64,000 nt of DNA from Pedobacter sp. B4-66 (GTDB lineage: Bacteria; Bacteroidota; Bacteroidia; Sphingobacteriales; Sphingobacteriaceae): NCBI RefSeq assembly GCF_018492665.1, contig NZ_JAFVME010000009.1, positions 310,001-374,000 of the forward strand, read 5' to 3'. Under the pieces are notes generated by a model. That model was not told the DNA's origin. It made no database searches and saw only the letters and a list, made by a program, of their open reading frames with translations. Position numbers and translations under genes: made by a program. Of the stretch, positions 41,899 to 49,880 are shown piece after piece. Position 1 is the first letter of the stretch; the number at the start of each line of letters is the position of its first letter.

Positions 41899-42839
41899 CA
41901 GTTAAGCAATTTAACTACCAAACTTTTTTCATAATGTTTCTGTAAATGGAACCCATTACCATGATTTGTCCAAACCTGCTTTGGTTTTACTTTCTCGATG
42001 GTTAAAACGATATCATTCCAATCTGCATGATCTGATATATACAACTGAATTTCATGATTACTTTGCAAATGCTTCCATCCTGTAGCAAATATCCGGATCA
42101 CATTAATGGCTTTAAAATAGCTTTTAAAAACCATTGGAGGTACCATGTAGACCATATTGGCATGATTGTTCTTCATTACCTTACGATCGTAGATTTCATA
42201 CTTTCCAAGATTTACTCCCATTTGCTCATATATTTTCACAAAAGGCAACATACTATGGTGAACAAGTATCCTTTTTTCTGTACAATAATCATTCATCAAA
42301 CTGATCAGACGTTGACATTTTCCTAAAGCATAAGCCCCAAGCATAATATTGCTTTTTGTGGAGTTCAGTTTAAGTATCTCCTCTTCTGCTACGGGGTGTT
42401 GCGTTTCAGGGTCAGCAAATGTTGTTTCAGTGATCAACACATCCGCTTCAACAAACTCTACAGGTTCACAGGTTTTATCAGGTTGCAGCTTATAATCACC
42501 GGTATAAAGGTATTTCACTCCTTCATACTCCATTAACACCATCGCAGAACCTAAAATATGTCCTGCTGGGATGAAGCTCACCTTTACACCATTCACATCA
42601 AAGCTTTGATGATAGTCCATAATATTGAATTCGCCACCTGCAAACTTTTTATAGCGGTGAAGCATAAACAAAGAGGTTGCTTTTGTGCAATACACATTAA
42701 TATTGCCCCCAACAGCGTGGTCGCCATGGGCATGAGAAATCACTGCATTTTTTACAGCTTCTTTTGGGTCAAGATAAAAATTACCGTACCTGCAAAACAG
42801 ACCGGTTTTATCGATCTCTATAAAATCTTCTAATATCAT
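41898..42839 (-). CDS. Metallo-beta-lactamase fold exonuclease-like protein
   Basis: A 313-residue protein of the metallo-beta-lactamase superfamily, closest in style to the YSH1/beta-CASP and ligase-associated exonuclease groups. The metal site motif HAHGDH is at residues 36-41; further metal ligands are in AGHILGSAMV and TGDYKLQ, then SDHADW (in the C-terminal part) and a final NHGNG. It probably acts on nucleic acids, though no ATP-dependent ligase or helicase is near. It overlaps coaE and the DUF5522 gene by 1 nt on each side, hence coupled translation. Confidence 0.82.
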   Translation of the reverse strand: MILEDFIEIDKTGLFCRYGNFYLDPKEAVKNAVISHAHGDHAVGGNINVYCTKATSLFMLHRYKKFAGGEFNIMDYHQSFDVNGVKVSFIPAGHILGSAMVLMEYEGVKYLYTGDYKLQPDKTCEPVEFVEADVLITETTFADPETQHPVAEEEILKLNSTKSNIMLGAYALGKCQRLISLMNDYCTEKRILVHHSMLPFVKIYEQMGVNLGKYEIYDRKVMKNNHANMVYMVPPMVFKSYFKAINVIRIFATGWKHLQSNHEIQLYISDHADWNDIVLTIEKVKPKQVWTNHGNGFHLQKHYEKSLVVKLLN

Positions 42840-43435
42840 TAAGGTTTGGTATTAAGAAACAGCTGATGAAGATTCATTACCTGAGTAATGAGCGAATCCG
42901 TTTCATTGTTATTAATCAGGTAATCAGCCATTTTTATTTTCTTTTCGTCAGTGAACTGCTTATCCATTCTTGCTTTAACCTGATCTTCAGTTACCCCGTC
43001 ACGTTTCGTTACACGGACTAATTTGAGGGCTAAAGGAGCAGTTACCAGTATATTCTTATCACACATTTTATAAGAGCCGCTTTCAAATAATAAAGCAGCT
43101 TCTTTAAGGATATATGGTACATCTTTTGGCAACTTAGTGACCCAGTTATCGAATGCTCTAAAAACTGCGGGGTGCACTAGTGCATTTAATTTTGCCAATT
43201 CATCAGCATTATTAAATACGATACCTGCAATGTGTTTATTATTAAGGATGCCACCAGGCAGGTAACTTTCTTCACCAAAAGCATCTTTAACACCTTTAAT
43301 CAGGATAGCATCATTTACCATGATTTTTTTAGCTACGGTATCAGCATAGAAAACCGGAATACCCAGTGTTTCAAAAATCCTGCAAATAGTAGTCTTCCCA
43401 CTACCAATTCCCCCTGTAATCCCTACTTTTAACAT
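42839..43435 (-). CDS. coaE: Dephospho-CoA kinase
   Basis: A 198-residue kinase for the last step of coenzyme A synthesis, phosphorylating the 3'-hydroxyl of dephospho-CoA. The P-loop GITGGIGSGKTT covers residues 5-16; the acceptor region VFYADTVAKKIM and the lid-containing VTKRDGVTEDQVKARMDKQ, typical of CoaE, follow. It overlaps the YbbR-like gene by 1 nt upstream and the exonuclease gene by 1 nt downstream. Confidence 0.94.
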   Translation of the reverse strand: MLKVGITGGIGSGKTTICRIFETLGIPVFYADTVAKKIMVNDAILIKGVKDAFGEESYLPGGILNNKHIAGIVFNNADELAKLNALVHPAVFRAFDNWVTKLPKDVPYILKEAALLFESGSYKMCDKNILVTAPLALKLVRVTKRDGVTEDQVKARMDKQFTDEKKIKMADYLINNNETDSLITQVMNLHQLFLNTKP

Positions 43436-44382
43436 TACTTTTCTATTATAAAATCAATCTTATCCGGAACAATATTTACCAACTTACAGTACTCGGGAAA
43501 GCGGGTTATCTTCACTCTCAATTGATTATGCTTAAGCGATCTCCACTCATCTAAATCGACAACAGCATCTATAAAATTCTCATTGATCTGCTGATACTTG
43601 GACAAAGCTACCAAAAAAGTGACTTTAACCTTTTTTGGGTAGAGCTTAACACTATAGTACTCTTTGTTGTTTATAATTCTCAGTGTCAGATCTATTGTTT
43701 TTTCAGTAAACTCATCAATCGGCACCTTTACTTCGGCACTGGTTGGAAAAATGCTAACATTCTTCATTGTGTTCTGAGTCATTGCTATCCTTGAAACAGT
43801 GGTACCTTGAGCATCTTTGAGTTTTAAAGAATCAGTTGGCCAATCTTTAATTTTCTTAAGTTCTTCTTCAGGGCCTGATAAGGTCACATATTTAGGAATA
43901 ATTTCAATATCATCTGATACCCCGTACTGTTTTACAAAGGTAAAATCCGACACCAGTTTTACGGGCACTCTTTTTACCGTTCTTTCTGAGAAATCGAAGT
44001 AAAGTGTATCTGGCTTTACTGAGATTATCTTTTGTGATGTTTCCAATTGTCTATTTACACTAAACAATTGCTCAGAAAAAAGAATAAAGTTACGATTGTT
44101 TAATTTTTCGAGATTGATGGCTATTGATTGAGGTTTAACCCTTAGTCGTGCGAATAGCAACTGCCAACCAGATCCTTCAACCTGCAAATCCACAGTATCT
44201 GATTGAAGTGCGTGGAAAGCGCGCTTTTGAGGAAAGTTTTTATAGACCAATACCGTTTTAGCCGTATAAACATATTTATTATTTAATGCCATTAACAACC
44301 ATGCTCCAATTGCCAATAATAAACAGGTAATTAAAACAAGGAAACGTTTGCGTTCTATTTTTGTAAGCTTTATAAACGGCAT
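43435..44382 (-). CDS. YbbR-like domain protein
   Basis: A 315-residue membrane-anchored protein. One hydrophobic helix near the N-terminus (about residues 14-32) is followed by two or three YbbR-type beta domains, seen as KRVPVKLVSDFTFVKQYGV and KTIDLTLRIINNKEYY. Such proteins usually lie near glmM in Firmicutes; here they lie with coaE, and the function is poorly known. I start at 44382 (MPFIKLTKIERK). An earlier in-frame start at 44457 would place the yajC terminator stem at 44422-44449 inside the coding region, so it is rejected. Confidence 0.78.
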   Translation of the reverse strand: MPFIKLTKIERKRFLVLITCLLLAIGAWLLMALNNKYVYTAKTVLVYKNFPQKRAFHALQSDTVDLQVEGSGWQLLFARLRVKPQSIAINLEKLNNRNFILFSEQLFSVNRQLETSQKIISVKPDTLYFDFSERTVKRVPVKLVSDFTFVKQYGVSDDIEIIPKYVTLSGPEEELKKIKDWPTDSLKLKDAQGTTVSRIAMTQNTMKNVSIFPTSAEVKVPIDEFTEKTIDLTLRIINNKEYYSVKLYPKKVKVTFLVALSKYQQINENFIDAVVDLDEWRSLKHNQLRVKITRFPEYCKLVNIVPDKIDFIIEK

Positions 44383-44421
44383 AATTGTAAAGTAAACAAA
44401 CTTAGATAAAAATAAAACAAA

Positions 44422-44449
44422 AAAGCCGCTTCCGGATGGAAGCGGCTTT
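44422..44449 (-). terminator. Intrinsic terminator of yajC
   Basis: A 12-bp perfect stem, AAAGCCGCTTCC (44422-44433) and GGAAGCGGCTTT (44438-44449), loop GGAT. On the minus strand it is followed by TTTTTTGTTTT. It closes the leucine dehydrogenase-nusB-DUF1573-yajC group. Confidence 0.88.
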
Positions 44450-44465
44450 AAAAACATTATTTAAG

Positions 44466-44798
44466 TTATGCCTTTGGAGCGTCAACAGCTTTAGGGGCTG
44501 CAGCTTTTGTAGCATCTAAAGAGATTGCAGTTTTATCGAAACGAATTTTTGTACCACCTTCAACTTCAATAAGGAAAGTAGTATCATTCATATCTACAAT
44601 TCTGCCATGTATACCAGCAGTAGTAACGATTTTGTCTCCTTTTTTCAAATCTTCAACCAATTTTTTATGGTCTTTAGCTTTTTTAACCTGAGGTCTGATC
44701 ATGAAAAAGTAAAATACTACCATGATTAATACCATTGGCACTAAAGTACTTAACATACTGCTACCACCAGCAGCCTGTAATATTATTGTCGATATCAT
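44466..44798 (-). CDS. yajC: Preprotein translocase subunit YajC
   Basis: A 110-residue membrane protein with one helix (about residues 15-37), then the family motif FFMIRPQVKKAKDHKKLVEDLKKGDKIVTTAGIHGRIVDM. YajC associates with SecDF in protein export. The C-terminus is Ala/Lys-rich. It is followed by a strong terminator and preceded by the DUF1573 gene 20 nt away. Confidence 0.94.
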   Translation of the reverse strand: MISTIILQAAGGSSMLSTLVPMVLIMVVFYFFMIRPQVKKAKDHKKLVEDLKKGDKIVTTAGIHGRIVDMNDTTFLIEVEGGTKIRFDKTAISLDATKAAAPKAVDAPKA

Positions 44799-44818
44799 AT
44801 TGTTAATTTATAAATTTA

Positions 44819-45289
44819 TTATTCTTTAATCTCTCCGCTTAAGTGTAGTTCAATTGCACTGTTAAGTGCATTTGACTTAACCAAAACCACTTTATCTTGT
44901 CTGCCAGTTTTACCTGCGCTATCAAACACTACATTAAGTTCCCCAGCTTGTCCCGGTTTAATTGGCTCTTTTGGTACCTCAGGAACAGTACAACCACAAG
45001 TTGCAATGGCATCTTTAATTATTAAAGGCATTTTACCTGTATTTCTGAATTTGAAACTGTAAGAAACCTTTTCACCCTTTTCTATTGTACCAAAGTGATA
45101 TTTGGTAGTTTCAAAAGTTAATACCGGTCCATCTACCTTACGTATTTCTGCTGCTTTAACAGAGTCTGCTTTTGCTGCAGCTTCTGCAGTATCAATAACA
45201 GACGTTGCCGCATCAGCGTTTTTGTCAGTTTTAGATTGGCATGATGCTAATGTTAAAGCAACCGCTGCAAGTAACAAGATTTTCTTCAT
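44819..45289 (-). CDS. DUF1573 lipoprotein
   Basis: A 156-residue predicted lipoprotein: MKKILLLAAVALTLASC, with lipidated Cys17. After a low-complexity Ala/Asp/Lys linker, a beta-sandwich domain of about 100 residues carries TCGCTVPEVPKEPIKPGQAGELNV and FKFRNTGKMPLII, which identify DUF1573 (ASH/MSP-like). Its role in Bacteroidota is unknown; it is widespread there and often close to nusB. It begins 6 nt downstream of nusB. Confidence 0.87.
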   Translation of the reverse strand: MKKILLLAAVALTLASCQSKTDKNADAATSVIDTAEAAAKADSVKAAEIRKVDGPVLTFETTKYHFGTIEKGEKVSYSFKFRNTGKMPLIIKDAIATCGCTVPEVPKEPIKPGQAGELNVVFDSAGKTGRQDKVVLVKSNALNSAIELHLSGEIKE

Positions 45290-45295
45290 AAATGT

Positions 45296-46246
45296 TTATT
45301 CTTCTATAAGTCCACGACCAATTTTAGTAATGCTGTTTGTTCTTTTAAGGTCACCCATAATTTTATCCAAGATACCGTTAATAAATGAATTACTTTTCGG
45401 CGTACTGTAATCTTTTGATAAATCAAGGTATTCATTAATAGTTACCTTAACTGGAATTGATGGGAAATTAAGCAGTTCGCAAATCGCCATTTTCATCAAA
45501 ATAGTATCCATCAAAGCAATACGCTCCGACTCCCAGTTCTTGGTGCGTTCTGCAATAAGTGCCTGATAATCTTTGTCATTCCTGAGTGTGTAGATAAACA
45601 AATCTTCAACAAATTTGCTATCCTCTTCCCAATCCTGACTAATTGGAGTAAGCTTGTTTGCAAATGCATCTTCTGATGTAAAATTTTTGATAGTTTTAGC
45701 AACCATACCCTGCATCACCTCTTTATCAACAGACCAGTTGATAAATTTATCCTCAAAAGCCTGTATAATATTGTGGCTCTTTAGAATAATTTTTCTAAAG
45801 ATAAATTTGATGATTGTTTTAGATTCTTCTAGACTATTATCTTGATCTGCAAGATATGTAGCGTATTCTGGAGTAACTTTCAAAGTATTGAAAATTGCTT
45901 TTACAAATTCCGGATCTGACATCCAGTTAATTTTGTATTTGTTTACAGCAGCAATGAAATCAGGATTATTCTTTAAAGTAATGGCAAACGTGTTGTTCAG
46001 CAATTTCAGGTTCGGATTAAGGTCATCCGCAGTAGGTAGGTGCTTATTAGCCCTTTCCAATGCATCAACACCGGTATATTCCGTAACCTCTACTAATAGA
46101 GAAAGCATCCAAATGTACATTTCATATACATTATCAATACTGTGCATAAGAGCCTTCTTCGACGAAGCTAAATCTCTTTTGTCTGTCATGTGCCAAGCAA
46201 ATATATTTTGCAAAGCTTTAATTCTTAAGTGCCTTCTGTTTAACAT
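45296..46246 (-). CDS. nusB: Transcription antitermination factor NusB (large Bacteroidota form)
   Basis: A 316-residue protein. The C-terminal about 130 residues show the NusB fold, with DKDYQALIAERTKNWESERIALMDTILMKMAICELLNFPSIPVKVTINEYLDLSKDYSTPKSNSFINGIL. The N-terminal portion (LNRRHLRIKALQNIFAWH, then a long helical insertion) makes it roughly double the usual 140 residues, as in Bacteroidota relatives. It works with NusE, NusA and NusG at rRNA operons. Upstream is the leucine dehydrogenase-like gene, 33 nt away. Confidence 0.92.
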   Translation of the reverse strand: MLNRRHLRIKALQNIFAWHMTDKRDLASSKKALMHSIDNVYEMYIWMLSLLVEVTEYTGVDALERANKHLPTADDLNPNLKLLNNTFAITLKNNPDFIAAVNKYKINWMSDPEFVKAIFNTLKVTPEYATYLADQDNSLEESKTIIKFIFRKIILKSHNIIQAFEDKFINWSVDKEVMQGMVAKTIKNFTSEDAFANKLTPISQDWEEDSKFVEDLFIYTLRNDKDYQALIAERTKNWESERIALMDTILMKMAICELLNFPSIPVKVTINEYLDLSKDYSTPKSNSFINGILDKIMGDLKRTNSITKIGRGLIEE

Positions 46247-46279
46247 GAATGTAAGAACGAGTGGTAAATTACCTGTTTA

Positions 46280-47368
46280 TTAAAATGATGATTTTATTTT
46301 CTTTATATCTATTATTCTTTGTTCTGCAATGCGATTAGCTGCCCATATAGTCGGGATATTATCCTTCTTAGACATCTTAATTACATTACGTGTTGCATTA
46401 TAGATGTTCTCCGTAAGTTGCATGGTACGTTTTTTACCATATCCTGTAAGCTCAGAGTAACAGCTGATTAAACCGCCTGCATTGATCAGATAATCGGGAG
46501 CAAATAAGATCCCTTTATCTAAAAGTAATTTACCATGCACCTGCTCGTCAGCTAGCTGATTATTGGCAGAACCTGCAATGATAGCAAACTTCATTTTTTC
46601 AATGGTTTTAGAATTTACGGTTGCACCAAGAGCGCAAGGAGCGTAAATATCGGCATTTAAACCAAAAATTTTATCTGCAGAGATTGGTTTAGCTTTATAA
46701 GTACGGGCTACATGTTGTAAACGATCTTCGTTGATATCGCTGATGTAAACCTCTACATTTTCAGCTCTAAGCAACTCAACCAAATGTTCTCCAACATTAC
46801 CTATACCTTGCACCACTACCGAGCGACCAGCAAGCATATCAGTACCAAAAACTTCTTTAACACAAGCTTTAATACCTAAAAACACACCTTTAGCTGTTGT
46901 TGGTGCAGGATTCCCCGCTCCTCCCAATGACTCAGGAACTCCGGTAACATGTTTAGTTTCCATCTGGATGTATTCCATATCCCTTGTGTTGGTACCAACA
47001 TCTTCGGCAGTAATGAATTCTCCATTTAAGTTTTTAATGAACCTGCCGTAGCTACGCATCATGGCTTCAGATTTCCCTTTGTAAGAATCGCCAATGATTA
47101 CCGCATTACCACCACCTAAATTAAGGCCTGTAATGGCAGCTTTATATGTCATTGCTCTAGATAATCTAAGCACATCTTCAAGTGCTTCGGCTTCTGTAGC
47201 ATAATTCCACATTCTTGTTCCACCTATTGCAGGGCCCAATGTAGTATCATGAATAGCAATAATCGCTCTCAAACCGGTATCGGGATCATTACAATAAACA
47301 ACCTTTTTATGCCCAGAGGCACCAATTTGATCTAAAACTGAATTTACGATAGAACTATTACCAGACAT
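46280..47368 (-). CDS. Glu/Leu/Phe/Val dehydrogenase homologue (leucine dehydrogenase type)
   Basis: A 362-residue amino-acid dehydrogenase homologue. It carries MTYKAAITGLNLGGG (Lys76 equals the substrate-binding Lys68 of the Bacillus enzyme), the dinucleotide-binding VVQGIGNVGEHLVELL, and ANNQLADEQVHGKLL. Position 88, where Bacillus leucine dehydrogenase has the catalytic Lys80, is Asn (GGGNAVIIGD), so the usual mechanism may be disturbed. The expected reaction is reversible NAD-dependent deamination of branched-chain amino acids. A TAGTTTTG box on the minus strand at 47394-47401 fits a promoter. It heads the group leading to nusB and yajC. Confidence 0.85.
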   Translation of the reverse strand: MSGNSSIVNSVLDQIGASGHKKVVYCNDPDTGLRAIIAIHDTTLGPAIGGTRMWNYATEAEALEDVLRLSRAMTYKAAITGLNLGGGNAVIIGDSYKGKSEAMMRSYGRFIKNLNGEFITAEDVGTNTRDMEYIQMETKHVTGVPESLGGAGNPAPTTAKGVFLGIKACVKEVFGTDMLAGRSVVVQGIGNVGEHLVELLRAENVEVYISDINEDRLQHVARTYKAKPISADKIFGLNADIYAPCALGATVNSKTIEKMKFAIIAGSANNQLADEQVHGKLLLDKGILFAPDYLINAGGLISCYSELTGYGKKRTMQLTENIYNATRNVIKMSKKDNIPTIWAANRIAEQRIIDIKKIKSSF

Positions 47369-47393
47369 ATAATTTTGTTTATCAGATAAGCCG

Positions 47394-47401
47394 CAAAACT
47401 A
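47394..47401 (-). promoter_or_regulatory. Putative -7 element for the leucine dehydrogenase-nusB-yajC group
   Basis: The minus strand reads TAGTTTTG, an exact TAnnTTTG. Transcription would begin near 47387, about 19 nt before the ATG at 47368. No clear -33 match. Confidence 0.4.
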
Positions 47402-47479
47402 GTCAAAAAAACATTATTTACATTGTTTTAACTAAAGTCTTTGAAAAAATTATCACCATTTGGCTAACTTTACCTGCTC

Positions 47480-49270
47480 ATGAAACACCTTCGGTTTTTA
47501 AACAAGTACTTTTATAAATATAAATGGTGGATTATTCCAGGAGTTTTCTTTGTGGTTATATCAAATATTTTTGGTGTAATCCCAGCTCAGGTTATTGGTC
47601 ACGCCTTCAATTTAATTACCGAAAACATCCAGATTTACAGCTTATTTAATGGATTTGAGCGTCGTGAAATTATTTACGACATTTTCTCTTACAGTTTATT
47701 GTATTTTGGTGCTCTTGTTTTAGTACTTTATTTGCTAAGGGGGCTGTTCCTTTTCTTTATGCGACAAACTATAATTCTCATGTCGAGGCATATTGAGTAC
47801 GACATGAAGAACGAAATTTATGCCCATTATCAGGAACTCAGTCTCGGCTTCTATCGCAGAAATAATACAGGCGATTTGATGAACCGAGCAACTGAAGATG
47901 TGAACAGGGTTAGAATGTATGTGGGGCCTGCAATTATGTACGCTATAAATACCGGAGTTCTTTTTTTACTAGTTATTTATGCAATGTTCTCTGTAAATGC
48001 CACATTAGCTATCTTTTGTTTGCTCCCTTTACCAGCATTGGTTATCATCATTTATTATGTAAATACGCTGATTAACCACAAAAGTGAGCAGATACAAGAG
48101 CAACTTTCAAATTTATCGAGTTTTGTACAAGAACGATTTTCGGGTATCAGAGTAATAAAATCCTATGTCCGTGAGGGACATACCAAAAAAGTTTTTGCTG
48201 CTGAGAGCGAAGGCTATAAGAACAGTGCAATGAGCTTGGTTAAAGTGCAAGCGCTGTTTTATCCGACAATGCTCCTATTGGTAGGTTTAAGTACTATCCT
48301 CACCATCTATGTTGGTGGGAAGCAAGTAATTGACGGATCAATAACACCCGGAAATATCGCTGAGTTTATTGTATATGTCAATCAGCTTACTTTTCCTGTC
48401 TCCATGCTTGGATGGGTAACCACATTGATACAGAGGGCATCTGCATCGCAAAAAAGAATTAACGAGTTTTTACAACTCAAACCAGATATTACCTCCGATA
48501 CTCAGGAAAAAAGAGTCATAAATGGAAATATCAAGTTCGAAAACGTAAGCTTCACCTATCCTGATACCGGCATCACAGCTTTAAAAAATGTAAGCTTTGA
48601 GATTGAGCAGGGACAATTTGTGGCAATTATTGGCCGTACAGGATCTGGAAAATCTACCCTAGCCAATCTACTCATGAGAATGTATGATGTAGACGGAGGA
48701 AAAATAGTAATTGACCACAAGGCCTTAAAAGACCTTAATTTGCAAGATTATCGTAACCAGATAGGATTTGTGCCACAGGAGGTATTTTTGTTTTCGGATA
48801 CTATAAAAAACAACATTGCCTTTGGTCTTGATGCTGTTAATGACCAGAAAGTTGAAACCGCAGCAAGAAATGCTGCCGTTTATCACAACATCATCGACTT
48901 TGAGCTTAAATTCGAAACCATGCTCGGAGAAAGAGGTATTACCCTTTCTGGCGGACAAAAACAGCGTGTTTCTATTGCCCGTGCATTAATAAAAGAACCA
49001 AAGATTCTGATATTTGATGATTGTCTTTCTGCCGTTGATACCAGAACTGAAGAAGAGATTCTAAATAATCTAGGTAGAATCATGAATGACAAGACCAGTA
49101 TCCTTATTGCCCACCGAATTTCTACTATAAAAAATGCTGACAAAATCTTAGTTCTTGATGATGGTCAGATCATTGAACAGGGTACACATAACGAATTATT
49201 ACAAAAAGGTGGTGCTTATGCAGAAATGTATCAGAACCAATTACTTGAAGAAGAAAGTCAATCTGTGTAA
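47480..49270 (+). CDS. ABC transporter, fused permease and ATPase (exporter type)
   Basis: A 596-residue half-transporter. Six hydrophobic helices span about residues 12-310, then the ATPase domain with Walker A GRTGSGKST (385-393), signature LSGGQKQR (489-496), Walker B ILIFDDCLSAVD, and the switch His in LIAHRISTIKNADKI. Homodimers of this MsbA/MdlB-like kind export lipids, drugs or peptides; the substrate is not evident. It is divergent from the leucine dehydrogenase homologue, and its TAACTTTA box (47465-47472) with TTTG 21 nt upstream would give an unusually short leader. Confidence 0.9.
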   Translation: MKHLRFLNKYFYKYKWWIIPGVFFVVISNIFGVIPAQVIGHAFNLITENIQIYSLFNGFERREIIYDIFSYSLLYFGALVLVLYLLRGLFLFFMRQTIILMSRHIEYDMKNEIYAHYQELSLGFYRRNNTGDLMNRATEDVNRVRMYVGPAIMYAINTGVLFLLVIYAMFSVNATLAIFCLLPLPALVIIIYYVNTLINHKSEQIQEQLSNLSSFVQERFSGIRVIKSYVREGHTKKVFAAESEGYKNSAMSLVKVQALFYPTMLLLVGLSTILTIYVGGKQVIDGSITPGNIAEFIVYVNQLTFPVSMLGWVTTLIQRASASQKRINEFLQLKPDITSDTQEKRVINGNIKFENVSFTYPDTGITALKNVSFEIEQGQFVAIIGRTGSGKSTLANLLMRMYDVDGGKIVIDHKALKDLNLQDYRNQIGFVPQEVFLFSDTIKNNIAFGLDAVNDQKVETAARNAAVYHNIIDFELKFETMLGERGITLSGGQKQRVSIARALIKEPKILIFDDCLSAVDTRTEEEILNNLGRIMNDKTSILIAHRISTIKNADKILVLDDGQIIEQGTHNELLQKGGAYAEMYQNQLLEEESQSV

Positions 49271-49277
49271 TTTCTAT

Positions 49278-49309
49278 TTTGAACTTTGGTAATTATTCCT
49301 TTATATTTA
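49278..49309 (+). promoter_or_regulatory. Putative promoter of the DUF3276 gene
   Basis: TTTG at 49278-49281, 20 nt, then TATATTTA at 49302-49309 (seven of eight). Start near 49316, 24 nt before the ATG at 49340; it begins 8 nt after the ABC transporter stop. Confidence 0.45.
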
Positions 49310-49339
49310 CCCGAACCAAAACCAAGAGCTATAGCAACC

Positions 49340-49669
49340 ATGGGAGAATTTGACAACAAAGAGAGAGAAGAGGTTTTTTCAAAGAAAGTAAGAGCTGGTA
49401 AAAGAACTTATTTTTTCGACGTAAAAGCAACAAGATCAGGAGATTACTACTTAACCTTAACCGAAAGTAAAAAAAGACTTGAAGATGGCGTTTTTGTAAA
49501 ACACAAAATCTTTTTATACAAAGAGGATTTCGAGAAATTTGCTGAAGGATTAAATGAGACTGTTGATTACATTAAAAGTCATCAGGATGTGGTAGAAAAA
49601 CGTTATGAATACTCTGAGAACCACGAAGGAGCCGGAACGCGAGTTCAAAACGACGACTTTTCATTTTAA
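49340..49669 (+). CDS. DUF3276 (PUR-alpha-like) protein
   Basis: A 109-residue protein of the Bacteroidota family DUF3276, structurally a PUR-alpha-like single-stranded nucleic-acid binder. Features: EVFSKKVRAGKRTYFFDVKATRSGDYYLTLTESKKRLEDG, then HKIFLYKEDFEKFAEGLNETVDYI. The start is ATG at 49340 (MGEFDNKEREEV); the in-frame extension to 49286 overlaps the predicted promoter region and is not family-like. It ends DDFSF. A strong terminator follows. Confidence 0.88.
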   Translation: MGEFDNKEREEVFSKKVRAGKRTYFFDVKATRSGDYYLTLTESKKRLEDGVFVKHKIFLYKEDFEKFAEGLNETVDYIKSHQDVVEKRYEYSENHEGAGTRVQNDDFSF

Positions 49670-49681
49670 GAAAAATAATAG

Positions 49682-49720
49682 AAAAACGCCCTGTTTGCTA
49701 ACTGCGAACAGGGCGTTTTT
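49682..49720 (+). terminator. Intrinsic terminator of the DUF3276 gene
   Basis: Arms AAAAACGCCCTGTT (49682-49695) and AACAGGGCGTTTTT (49707-49720), with a short T-G mismatch and GC pair toward the loop, followed by TATTT. A 14-bp stem plus inner pairs. Confidence 0.9.
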
Positions 49721-49774
49721 TATTTAAAATACTTTTTGCTGTTTAGTTTTTTATTGCTCAGGCATGTAACTCGT

Positions 49775-49805
49775 CAGACTCAACTCAGACTCAGGTCAGA
49801 GTCTG
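49775..49805. repeat. CAGACTC direct and inverted repeat cluster
   Basis: CAGACTCA at 49775-49782 and again at 49786-49793, then GAGTCTG at 49799-49805, which pairs with CAGACTC at 49786-49792 to form a 7-bp hairpin with loop AGGTCA. It lies between the DUF3276 terminator and the DUF1501 stop; no gene ends precisely on it. Confidence 0.6.
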
Positions 49806-49880
49806 GTAGGACTACAGTCTATTCAAAGCCACCTTTAATTCCTAATGTAATTACAGATCAGTCTCTTATTAAATAATCAA

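Noticed and set aside
44383..44457. Longer N-terminus for the YbbR-like protein
   Set aside because: The extension is the translation of the yajC terminator stem at 44422-44449.
47440..47472. Promoter for the ABC exporter (TTTG, 21 nt, TAACTTTA)
   Set aside because: It would start transcription within a base or two of the ATG at 47480; AT-rich DNA gives such partial matches by chance, so it is not listed as a feature.
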